A DNA stretch of 7,050 nt, taken from contig CAJMLC010000103.1 of assembly GCA_905214155.1 (NCBI GenBank), forward strand, positions 1 to 7,050. The letters run 5' to 3'. The translations under genes and the position numbers were made by a program. The stretch is from an uncultured bacterium (GTDB lineage Bacteria; Bacillota; Clostridia; Oscillospirales; Oscillospiraceae). Shown here in pieces: positions 1-6,384 of this stretch (position 1 is the stretch's first letter; each line of letters begins with the position of its first letter). Under the pieces are notes generated by a model. That model did no database searches, was not told where the DNA came from, and saw only the letters and a list, made by a program, of their open reading frames with translations.

Positions 1-1081
1 CTTCTCCGAGCACAGCTTCAACGCCAGTCTTGAAGCCGTCGAACTTGTCATTCGGCACGAAGGCGAGCGCCGTTCCGGCGAAGCCGCCGCCATGGATACG
101 CACCGCGCCCTCCCCCGCAAGAAGCTGCTGGCAGAGCGCAATCGTAAGCGCCATATCCTGCTTCTCAATATATCCGGCAGGAATCACGTTTTGAAGCAGC
201 GTCCACGACGCCATGCCGGACTCGTTGACGTAGTGCAGGAAGGCATCGAAATGGTCGCTTTTCAGTGCGCGCACCTGAAGCTGGACGCGCTTGTTTTCGT
301 TGAAAAAGTGGATCGCGCGCAGCACCGCGCGGTCGCCGGTTTCCTTGCGGATTTCCGCAATCTTTGCGTAAAACTCCTGCTCATCGACCTCGCGCAAAAC
401 TTCCTTGCCAAAGAACTTCGCGACCTTTTTCATTTCAATCGGCATTGCCGCATATTCGTCGGTCAAATCAGCATGATCCGCGCCGGAATCGATCGTGCAG
501 AGCGTATAGCCGCTGTGCGCAAAGTCGTAATCGACCTTCTCCACGATCGGCGTCTTCGGGTCGTTGAAGTCGATGAACACCAGACCGCCGACGCTCGACG
601 CCATCTGATCCATCAGACCCGAAGGCTTGCCGTAGTACACGTTTTCGGCGTACTGCCCGATCTGCGCGATCTCAATCGCCGACACAGCGTTGTCCGCAAA
701 CAGGCCGTTGAGGATCCTGCCAATCAGGACTTCGAACGCTGCCGAGCTGGACAGACCCGAGCCGGGCAGCACCGTGGACTTCACCTTCGCGTCAAAACCC
801 GCCAGCTTGTAGCCGCGCTGGGCAAACGCCGCCGCCACGCCGCGAATCAGCGCCGCCGTGGTGTTCTTTTCTTCTTCCCGGATTTTCAGGTCACTGAGTT
901 CAATCTCCACAGGTTTGTAGCCCTCGGAATCGACGCGGATGATGTTCGTGCCGTTGAGGGTCACTTCTGCCGTTGTCGTCATATCCACTGCCGCCGCGAT
1001 CACGCAGCCGTGCTGATGGTCGGTGTGGTTGCCGCCGATCTCCGTGCGCCCCGGCGCGGAAAAATGATAGATCTTATCCAT
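1..1081 (-). CDS. galK: Galactokinase, 3' end cut by the window edge
   Basis: Cytoplasmic GHMP-family kinase that phosphorylates alpha-D-galactose with ATP to galactose-1-phosphate, the first committed Leloir step. I translated 360 residues from the ATG at 1081. The galactokinase signature is at residues 11-25 (GRTEIGGNHTDHQHG), the phosphate-binding GHMP motif is PGSGLSSSAAFEVL at 106-119, the catalytic aspartate is expected at D158 in GLMDQM, ADHADLT is at 201-207, and the C-terminal glycine motif IHGGGFAGT is at 329-337. Family members are about 390 residues, so roughly the last 30 lie beyond the left edge. The start is fixed by the signature following at once and by GGAGG at 1088-1092, 6 nt upstream. 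The ATG overlaps the galT stop (ATGGATAA), which suggests translational coupling. The usual GEHTD glutamate, a sugar contact in characterised enzymes, is asparagine here (N18); R12, H19 and D21 are kept. Identity is firm; substrate preference is inferred. Confidence 0.96.
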   Translation of the reverse strand, partial: MDKIYHFSAPGRTEIGGNHTDHQHGCVIAAAVDMTTTAEVTLNGTNIIRVDSEGYKPVEIELSDLKIREEEKNTTAALIRGVAAAFAQRGYKLAGFDAKVKSTVLPGSGLSSSAAFEVLIGRILNGLFADNAVSAIEIAQIGQYAENVYYGKPSGLMDQMASSVGGLVFIDFNDPKTPIVEKVDYDFAHSGYTLCTIDSGADHADLTDEYAAMPIEMKKVAKFFGKEVLREVDEQEFYAKIAEIRKETGDRAVLRAIHFFNENKRVQLQVRALKSDHFDAFLHYVNESGMASWTLLQNVIPAGYIEKQDMALTIALCQQLLAGEGAVRIHGGGFAGTALAFVPNDKFDGFKTGVEAVLGE

Positions 1082-2582
1082 TCTGAACCTCCGTCAGGAA
1101 CTTTTTGAGGTGATTTCTTCCTTCCTCTGTGCATTTGTAGACGCCTGCACATTCAAGAACCTTGGCAAACACCTGCCCGATCTCCTCCTTGATGATCTCC
1201 TCAGCATTGTCTGCGCTGAACTCCGGATGCCGCTTCATGAACCCGTCCGCCCAATCCGCATGCTTGGCAAGCGTTTCGGACGCTCTGAGGTCTTCACCGT
1301 TCAGGAGCGCCGTCTTGAGGTCTGCCATCTCTTTTTTCAGGCGTCCCGGCAAGATCGCCAGGCCCATGACCTCGATCAGGCCGATGTTCTCCTTCTTGAT
1401 GTGGTGCAGTTCTTCGTGCGGATGGTAAAGCCCCATCGGGTGTTCCGGCGTGGTCAGGTTGTTTCGCAAGACCAAATCCAGTTCGTATTTGCCGTTCCGC
1501 ATCCTTGCAATAGGCGTGATGGTGTTGTGCGGCTCACCGTCGGTTTCCGCAAAGATCATCGCGTCGGGGTCAGAATAGCCGCGCCACTTGGAGAGAATTT
1601 TGCCCGCGAGGTCACAGAGCTGCTGCTTGTTCGCAGAGTTCAGACGAATCACCGTCATCGGATATTTCACGACGCAGCAGTCCACATCTTCAAATCCCGG
1701 CACTTCAAAGCCGAACTCTTTCTCGGCCTTCTCCATCGGGAAGGTATGATGGCCGCCCTGGAAATGCTCATGCGCGAGAATGCTGCCGCCGACGATGGGC
1801 AGGTCGGCATTGCTGCCGAGGAAGTAATGCGGGAACTGCTCGACAAACGAAAACAGCTTATCAAACGCCGAGCGGTCGATGACCATCGGCGTGTGCTTGG
1901 TGTTCATCACGATCGCGTGTTCATTGTAATAGACGTAGGGCGAATACTGGAATCCCCACGGCTGGCCGTTGACCGTGACCGGCATGACGCGAAGATTCTG
2001 CCGCGCCGGGTGCGAGATTGTGCCCGCGTAGCCGACATTTTCGACGCAGAGCAGGCACTTCGGGTATCCAGACGCCTTTTTCAGCTTCGCTGCCGCAATA
2101 TCTCTGGGGTCTTTTTCGGGCTTGGAGAGGTTGATGGAGATTTCCAACTCACCGTACTTCGTCTTCGTCGTCCAATGCTCATCCTTTGCGATACGGTCTC
2201 TGCGAATATAGTTGCAGTCCTGGCTGAGTTTGTAGAAGTAGTCGGTCGCCGTTTTCGGTGATTCTGCGTAGAGCGACCAGAATTTGCGCACCACCTCAGA
2301 GGGCCGCGGCGTGACACAGCCCATGAGCCGCGTGTCAAACAGATCGCGCTCCGCAATGGTGTCGTGGATCTGTCCCTGCTCCGCCGCATAATCGCAGAGG
2401 ATGTTCAGACATTCCGGAAAACTATGGCGTTCTATCTGTTTTTCGTAGCTTTCCAGTTTCAGTTCCGCCAAAAGTGCGTTTCTGGCGAAGGTTTCGTCCA
2501 GCGGATGCAGCAGCTCGCAGTCCTTCGCATAGCGCAGCAGCGAGTCCAGCGCCGCCCAGACTGTTTCAATCTTCATAGCCAT
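1074..2582 (-). CDS. galT: UTP-hexose/galactose-1-phosphate uridylyltransferase, class II (Firmicutes type)
   Basis: Transfers UMP from UDP-glucose to galactose-1-phosphate, giving UDP-galactose and glucose-1-phosphate, in the cytoplasm. The 502-residue product is the length of the class II family (about 480-515 residues), not the roughly 350-residue E. coli type. Visible landmarks are a KCLLC cysteine pair at C176/C179, the NLRVMPV block near 196, and GGSILAHEHFQGG near 265-277, where H271-E-H273 probably stands in for the HPH active-site motif of class I enzymes. I chose the ATG at 2582 because AAGGAG at 2590-2595 sits 7 nt upstream of it. The in-frame ATG at 2576 (500 residues, MKIETVW) has a poor 13-nt spacing but cannot be excluded. 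An ATG further upstream at 2711 lies deep inside galE and gives an arginine-rich shadow extension, so it is rejected. The gene overlaps the galE 3' end by 17 nt and the galK start by 8 nt. Confidence 0.95.
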   Translation of the reverse strand: MAMKIETVWAALDSLLRYAKDCELLHPLDETFARNALLAELKLESYEKQIERHSFPECLNILCDYAAEQGQIHDTIAERDLFDTRLMGCVTPRPSEVVRKFWSLYAESPKTATDYFYKLSQDCNYIRRDRIAKDEHWTTKTKYGELEISINLSKPEKDPRDIAAAKLKKASGYPKCLLCVENVGYAGTISHPARQNLRVMPVTVNGQPWGFQYSPYVYYNEHAIVMNTKHTPMVIDRSAFDKLFSFVEQFPHYFLGSNADLPIVGGSILAHEHFQGGHHTFPMEKAEKEFGFEVPGFEDVDCCVVKYPMTVIRLNSANKQQLCDLAGKILSKWRGYSDPDAMIFAETDGEPHNTITPIARMRNGKYELDLVLRNNLTTPEHPMGLYHPHEELHHIKKENIGLIEVMGLAILPGRLKKEMADLKTALLNGEDLRASETLAKHADWADGFMKRHPEFSADNAEEIIKEEIGQVFAKVLECAGVYKCTEEGRNHLKKFLTEVQNG

Positions 2583-3558
2583 GCGGATGCTCCTTGTGCC
2601 AATTCCAGGCCGAACCGATGATCGTCTCAATATCGGCATACTTCGGCTTCCAGCCAAGTACAGTCTTCGCCTTTTCCGAGGACGCGACCAGCTGCGCCGG
2701 GTCGCCCGCACGTCTTGCCGCCATCTCGCACTTGATGGGTTTGCCGACGACCTTCTCCGCCGTGTCGATGATCTCCTTAACCGTGAAGCCGACGCCGTTG
2801 CCGAGGTTGAACACGTTATTTTCGCCGCCGTTCATCAGATATTCCGCGGCGAGAATGTGCGCGGAAGCAAGGTCGGTGACGTGGATGTAATCGCGGACGC
2901 AGGTACCATCTCTTGTCGGATAGTCGTCGCCAAAAATGCTCACATGGTCGCGCTGGCCGTTCGGGACCTGCAGCACGATCGGAATCAGGTGCGTTTCCGG
3001 ATTATGCGCCTCGCCGATCTTGCCGGACATGTGTGCGCCGCAGGCGTTGAAGTAGCGCAGCGCCACAAAGTGGATGCCGTACGCGACAGAGGCCCAGTAG
3101 AACATCCGCTCCATGGAGAGCTTGGTTTCGCCGTAGCAGTTCGTCGGGTGCGTCGGGTCAGTTTCCAGAATGGGAACGCGCTCCGGCTCGCCGTAGGTGG
3201 CCGCCGTGGACGAAAAGACGATGTACTTCACGCCGTGCTCGATCATGCTCTGCAGCATCGTCCGCGTGCCGCCGAGGTTGTTGTCGTAATACTTGAGCGG
3301 ATTGACCATGCTCTCGCCGACCTGCGAGTTCGCGGCAAAGTGGATGACCGCGTCGATCTTCTCGGACGAGAACACATGGTCGCAGAATTCCTTGTTGCGG
3401 ATGTCGCCCTGATAGAACCGCGCCTTGGGATGCACCGCCTTGCGGAAGCCCGTCTCCAGATTGTCCGCCACGACCACGTCGTAGCCATTGTCAATGAGTT
3501 CATATACGGTGTGGCTGCCGATGTAGCCGGCACCGCCCAATACCAGAATCGTTTTCAT
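2566..3558 (-). CDS. galE: UDP-glucose 4-epimerase
   Basis: NAD-dependent cytoplasmic enzyme of the extended short-chain dehydrogenase family that interconverts UDP-galactose and UDP-glucose, closing the Leloir cycle. The 330-residue product has the usual length. The Rossmann dinucleotide motif GGAGYIG is at residues 8-14, D32 and N33 follow strand 2, HFAANSQVGES is at 73-83, and the catalytic set is S117 in FSSTAATYGE with Y142 and K146 in the YxxxK motif (YGETK). ALRYFNACG is at 166-174, and RRAGDP at 282-287 matches the nucleotide-sugar binding arginine region. The start is the ATG at 3558, directly before KTILVLGG, with AAGAGG at 3568-3573 about 9 nt upstream. An in-frame ATG at 3603 lies inside the upstream inverted repeat and is rejected. 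The stop (TGA, 2566-2568) falls within the galT coding region. Confidence 0.97.
   Translation of the reverse strand: MKTILVLGGAGYIGSHTVYELIDNGYDVVVADNLETGFRKAVHPKARFYQGDIRNKEFCDHVFSSEKIDAVIHFAANSQVGESMVNPLKYYDNNLGGTRTMLQSMIEHGVKYIVFSSTAATYGEPERVPILETDPTHPTNCYGETKLSMERMFYWASVAYGIHFVALRYFNACGAHMSGKIGEAHNPETHLIPIVLQVPNGQRDHVSIFGDDYPTRDGTCVRDYIHVTDLASAHILAAEYLMNGGENNVFNLGNGVGFTVKEIIDTAEKVVGKPIKCEMAARRAGDPAQLVASSEKAKTVLGWKPKYADIETIIGSAWNWHKEHPHGYED
2590..2595 (-). promoter_or_regulatory. galT ribosome binding site, inside the galE 3' end
   Basis: The minus strand reads AAGGAG within the last codons of galE. It lies 7 nt from the ATG at 2582 and 13 nt from the ATG at 2576. This spacing is the reason for preferring 2582 as the galT start. 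Because it lies in translated galE sequence, ribosomes finishing galE could re-initiate here. Confidence 0.7.
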
Positions 3559-3583
3559 AAAATGGAACCTCTTTTCTCCAAAA

Positions 3584-3612
3584 TAGCGGCAGATGGCTTC
3601 CATCTGCCGCTA
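3584..3612 (-). terminator. Perfect 13-bp hairpin between mglC and galE, terminator-like or attenuating
   Basis: On the minus strand TAGCGGCAGATGG is followed by the loop AAG and its exact reverse complement CCATCTGCCGCTA, then TTTT (3580-3583) before the galE ribosome binding site. The stem is perfect over 13 pairs. The T-tract lies only on the downstream side for minus-strand transcription, so the polarity fits the operon. The T-tract is short and galE follows within 30 nt with no obvious new promoter, so I read it as a partial terminator or mRNA processing and stability element rather than a full stop. It divides the transporter genes from the Leloir genes. Confidence 0.6.
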
Positions 3613-3624
3613 AAGGGTGGATAC

Positions 3625-4719
3625 TTATTTCTTGGCAAGGTACTTGCGCATATCCAGCGAGCAAGCCGCAAGGATGATGCCGCCCTTGATGATGTACTGC
3701 ATGGACGGGTCGATGCCGAGCATGGACAGCGCCACGAAGATGATACGCAGCACGAACACGCCGAGCACGATGCCGCTGACCTTGCCGGTGCCGCCGACGA
3801 ACGAAACGCCGCCGATGACGCACGCCGCGATCGCGTCGCACTCATAGTTGAGGCCGGCGCCCTGCGTGATGGAGCTGATGCGCGCGCCCTCGATGAAGCC
3901 GGTCACGCCGTACATGGCGCCCGCGAGGGTATGGACCATGACGGTCGTCCAGAAGACGTTGACACCGGAGACCTTCGCCGCGTCCGCGTTGGAACCGACA
4001 GCGAACATGTTCTTGCCGAATGCAGTCTTGTTCCAGATGAACCACATCAGGGCCACAAAGATGACCGCGTACAGCACGTACATCGGGATGGAGATCGTCG
4101 CGCCCTTGCTGGTCGTAAACTGGAACAGCGGCGCGGAGACGACGTTCTTATACTCCTGCGACAGGCCGGAGACCGGCTGGCCGTTGTTGCCGTTGAGCAT
4201 GAAGAAGATGAGGATCAGGCCGTAGGTGATCAGCTGCGTCGCCAGCGTGACGATGAAGGGGTGCAGGCTGAATTTTGCCACGAAGAAGCCGTTGACGAGG
4301 CCGATGATCGCGCCGATCAGCACGACGGCCAGCACCGTCAGAATGATCCAGCCCGTGGTGATCTCGGGCAGGCTGCTGAACAGCTTGCGGGAGATCGTCC
4401 GGTCCTGCAGCAGCGCGCCCGCGACAGCCGCCGTCAGACCGACGACACGGCCGCCCGACAGGTCGGTACCGGTCAGGACGATACAGCCCGCGATGCCGAG
4501 CGCCATCGGCAGCGACGCGGCCACGAGGGAGATGATGTTCGCGATGGAGCCCGCGGACAGGAAGTTCTTGTTCTTGATCGCCGTGTAGACGATGAAGATG
4601 AACATGAGGATGTAGAGCGCATTGTTCAGGATGCCGTCCGTCCAATAGCGGCGGCGATCGCGCTTGTCAAGTTTCTGATATTCTTCTCTTTTCCGTTGAA
4701 GCTGATTGGTCTTTGCCAT
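3625..4719 (-). CDS. mglC: Galactose/methyl galactoside ABC transporter permease
   Basis: Integral membrane permease that forms the channel through which the binding-protein-delivered sugar enters, driven by MglA. The 364-residue product resembles E. coli MglC across most of its length: TGTDLSGGRVVGL near 83-95, IWNKTAFGKNMFAVG near 228-242, AAKVSGVNV near 247-255, CDAIAACVIGGVSF near 294-307 and QYIIKGGIIL at 341-350. Hydrophobic segments lie around 33-48, 60-82, 92-105, 123-147, 154-175, 212-229, 256-275, 295-330 and 340-356. A charged amino-terminal tail (about 1-26, rich in K, R, E and D) precedes the first helix and makes the protein about 28 residues longer than my recollection of the E. 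coli protein. The start at 4719 is supported by AGGAGG at 4727-4732, 7 nt upstream. Related ribose permeases (RbsC) are the main alternative, but the sequence blocks and gal neighbours favour MglC. Confidence 0.95.
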   Translation of the reverse strand: MAKTNQLQRKREEYQKLDKRDRRRYWTDGILNNALYILMFIFIVYTAIKNKNFLSAGSIANIISLVAASLPMALGIAGCIVLTGTDLSGGRVVGLTAAVAGALLQDRTISRKLFSSLPEITTGWIILTVLAVVLIGAIIGLVNGFFVAKFSLHPFIVTLATQLITYGLILIFFMLNGNNGQPVSGLSQEYKNVVSAPLFQFTTSKGATISIPMYVLYAVIFVALMWFIWNKTAFGKNMFAVGSNADAAKVSGVNVFWTTVMVHTLAGAMYGVTGFIEGARISSITQGAGLNYECDAIAACVIGGVSFVGGTGKVSGIVLGVFVLRIIFVALSMLGIDPSMQYIIKGGIILAACSLDMRKYLAKK

Positions 4720-4726
4720 ACCGCTG

Positions 4727-4734
4727 CCTCCTTA
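4727..4734 (-). promoter_or_regulatory. mglC ribosome binding site overlapping the mglA stop codon
   Basis: The minus strand reads TAAGGAGG: the mglA stop TAA shares its bases with the AGGAGG that serves mglC, 7 nt from its ATG. The arrangement suggests that termination on mglA and initiation on mglC are linked, as fits subunits of one membrane complex. Confidence 0.8.
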
Positions 4735-6231
4735 AACATACTTTGCCGCCAGACGCATGATGTCTTCCTGCGTCGTTGTTTTTGCATCCACCTCACCGGC
4801 GAGCCGTCCGCCGGACATGACGAGGATCCGGTCGCACACGCCGAGCAGCTCGGGCATTTCGGACGAGACCATCAGAACGGTCTTGCCCTTGTTGGCCAGA
4901 TCGAGGATCAGCTGATAGATCTCATACTTCGCGCCGACGTCGATGCCGCGCGTCGGCTCGTCGAGCAGCAGCACGTCCGGATCGGTCAGCAGCCAGCGGC
5001 CGATGATGACCTTCTGCTGGTTGCCGCCGGACAGGCTGCGGATCTTTGTCTCCTGCGAGGGGGTCTTGGTGTGCATCGCGTCGATGGACCACTGCGTGTC
5101 CTTCTTCATCGATTTGTCGCTCAGCACGAAGCCGAGCTTCTTGTGCTTGCCAAGGCTGGAGATGACGGTGTTTTCGCGGATGTTCAGAATGCCGAAAATG
5201 CCGGTCGCGCGGCGCTCTTCGGTCAGCAGCGCGAAATGGTTCTTGATCGACTGCCGCGGCGTCTGGTTTTTGCAGACCTTACCATCCAGCTTGATGACGC
5301 CGTCCTTGCGCGTCGCCACGCCGAACATCGTCTCCAGCGTCTCGGTCCGGCCGCTGCCGTCCAGTCCCGCGAGACCGACGATCTCGCCGCGCCGCGCCGT
5401 AAAGGAGACGTCGCGGAGGTTGTTGTACTGGCCCGTCAGATGCTCGACCTCAAGGAAGACATCGCCGGGCTTGTTCATCTTCGGCGGGAACTGGTTGCCC
5501 AGCTCACGGCCAACCATCAGCCGGATGATGTCGCTCATTTCCAGCTCGCTGGCGGGCTTCGTTGCCACGTGCTGGCCGTCGCGCATGACGGTGATCTCGT
5601 CGGAGATCCGCTTGATCTCCGCCATTTTATGAGAAATGTAGATGATACCCATGCCGCGGTCGCGCAGCATGTTGATGATGCGGAACAGATGCTCCACCTC
5701 TTCCTCGGTCAGCGAGGACGTGGGCTCATCGAATACAATGACTTTCGAGTGATACGAGACAGCCTTGGCGATCTCCACCATCTGTCTCTGCGAGACCGGC
5801 ATCGTGCTCATCACCCGCTTCGGGTCGACGTCGATGCCAAGCTCTTCAAAAATGGCCTTCGTGTCGCGCAGCATCTTCGCCTCGTCGACGACAAAGCCCG
5901 CGATCTTCGGATAGCGCCCGAGCCACAGGTTGTCCATGACCGTCCGCTTGAGCGCCTGATTGAGTTCCTGGTGCACCATGGCGACGCCGTTCATCAGCGC
6001 CTCCTTGCTGCTGTTGAAGTTGACCTCGCGGCCCTCGAGATAAATGTGGCCGCTGTCCTTGTTGTAAATGCCGAACAGGCATTTCATCAGTGTCGATTTG
6101 CCTGCGCCGTTCTCGCCCATCAGCGCGTGGACGGTCCCGGCCTTGACCTCGAGACTGACGTGATCCAGAGCCCGGACGCCCGGGAAGGTCTTGGTAATAT
6201 CCGTCATCCGGAGCAGTACGGTTTCTTCCAT
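4732..6231 (-). CDS. mglA: Galactose/methyl galactoside ABC transporter ATP-binding protein (two fused ATPase domains)
   Basis: Cytoplasmic ATPase that powers sugar import through MglC. The 499-residue product has two ABC domains in tandem, as expected for the CUT2/monosaccharide class (E. coli MglA is about 506). Domain 1: Walker A GENGAGKST at 39-47, Q-loop Q88, a degenerate signature MPVSQRQ at 144-150, Walker B VIVFDEPTSS at 164-173 and switch histidine H201. Domain 2: a degenerate Walker A GLDGSGRTE at 289-297 with R in place of the usual lysine, TEERRATGI at 337-345, the canonical signature LSGGNQQK at 400-407, and Walker B VLLLDEPTRGID at 420-431 followed by SSEMPE instead of a switch histidine. 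This asymmetry is normal for the family. The block DTQW...KTPSQETKIRSLSGG (378-402) closely resembles E. coli MglA and separates it from RbsA. The start at 6231 has AGGAGG at 6239-6244, 7 nt upstream. Confidence 0.96.
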   Translation of the reverse strand: MEETVLLRMTDITKTFPGVRALDHVSLEVKAGTVHALMGENGAGKSTLMKCLFGIYNKDSGHIYLEGREVNFNSSKEALMNGVAMVHQELNQALKRTVMDNLWLGRYPKIAGFVVDEAKMLRDTKAIFEELGIDVDPKRVMSTMPVSQRQMVEIAKAVSYHSKVIVFDEPTSSLTEEEVEHLFRIINMLRDRGMGIIYISHKMAEIKRISDEITVMRDGQHVATKPASELEMSDIIRLMVGRELGNQFPPKMNKPGDVFLEVEHLTGQYNNLRDVSFTARRGEIVGLAGLDGSGRTETLETMFGVATRKDGVIKLDGKVCKNQTPRQSIKNHFALLTEERRATGIFGILNIRENTVISSLGKHKKLGFVLSDKSMKKDTQWSIDAMHTKTPSQETKIRSLSGGNQQKVIIGRWLLTDPDVLLLDEPTRGIDVGAKYEIYQLILDLANKGKTVLMVSSEMPELLGVCDRILVMSGGRLAGEVDAKTTTQEDIMRLAAKYV

Positions 6232-6284
6232 CTGATCCCCTCCTGATTCTGCCTTTGGGCCAGACCGCCTCCCGCGCGCGGCGC

Positions 6285-6297
6285 GCCCGATGCGGGC
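6285..6297 (-). other. Small hairpin in the mglB-mglA spacer
   Basis: GCCCG and CGGGC are separated by three bases, forming a perfect 5-bp stem just upstream of the mglA leader. The surrounding spacer is a run of alternating G and C (about 6271-6287) that could form further structure. No function can be assigned; it may be chance in GC-rich sequence. Confidence 0.3.
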
Positions 6298-6321
6298 CTC
6301 CGGCGCGGCGATGCGGAATCG

Positions 6322-6335
6322 CCTTTCATGAAAGG
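6322..6335. repeat. 14-bp perfect palindrome in the mglB-mglA spacer
   Basis: CCTTTCATGAAAGG reads the same on both strands. It directly follows, and overlaps by two bases, the large hairpin at 6334-6365. In RNA its two halves could pair with each other, or its AAAGG could pair with the CCUUU at 6368-6372 and lengthen the large hairpin. It could also be a protein-binding site. The sequence is clear; the role is unknown. Confidence 0.5.
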
Positions 6336-6365
6336 GGCGGCCGCTGCCTTCGCAGCAGCCGCCCC
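6334..6365 (-). terminator. Strong GC-rich hairpin after mglB, attenuating or 3'-stabilising
   Basis: On the minus-strand transcript GGGGCGGCUGCUGC pairs with GCAGCGGCCGCCCC across a GAAG loop. The stem has 14 pairs, all Watson-Crick except one U-G wobble; as plus-strand RNA the same position is a C-A mismatch, so the structure favours the operon's direction. It starts 19 nt after the mglB stop and is followed by only three T residues, weak for an intrinsic terminator. By comparison with other binding-protein operons, it probably lets most transcripts end at, or be trimmed back to, mglB, so that the binding protein exceeds the membrane components. That role is inferred. Confidence 0.6.
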
Positions 6366-6384
6366 CAAAAGGTACTCTCTGAAA

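Noticed and set aside
92..1108. Plus-strand 338-codon frame opposite galK
   Set aside because: It is antisense to a galactokinase with all signature motifs and in the same mirrored codon register. The product is arginine- and histidine-rich with no domain.
1110..2261. Plus-strand 383-codon frame opposite galT
   Set aside because: It is a mirror frame of galT codons, with no recognisable protein features and no separate promoter or ribosome site.
2583..2711. Amino-terminal extension of galT to an ATG at 2711
   Set aside because: The extra 43 residues are arginine-rich, lie wholly inside galE in another frame and are not part of the GalT family; a good ribosome site serves the ATG at 2582.
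3559..3603. galE start at the upstream ATG 3603
   Set aside because: It would place 15 extra residues encoded by the inverted repeat before the Rossmann motif. The ATG at 3558 has a ribosome site and gives the standard N terminus.
4732..6231. Degenerate Walker A in the second MglA domain as a disabling mutation
   Set aside because: The loss of the Walker A lysine and of the switch histidine in the second ATPase domain is the normal state for monosaccharide (CUT2) transporter ATPases.
2581..6246. Very long plus-strand reading frame as a real gene
   Set aside because: It is in exact antisense codon register to three well-identified genes, its product is low-complexity (R, D, H, A, V, L-rich) with no recognisable domain, and it has no convincing ribosome binding site.
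6315..6329. Catabolite-responsive element (CcpA site) at ATGAAAGGCGATTCC
   Set aside because: The outer part resembles the consensus, but the central CG is out of register and the last position fails, so the match is too weak. The location inside the operon is also unlikely.
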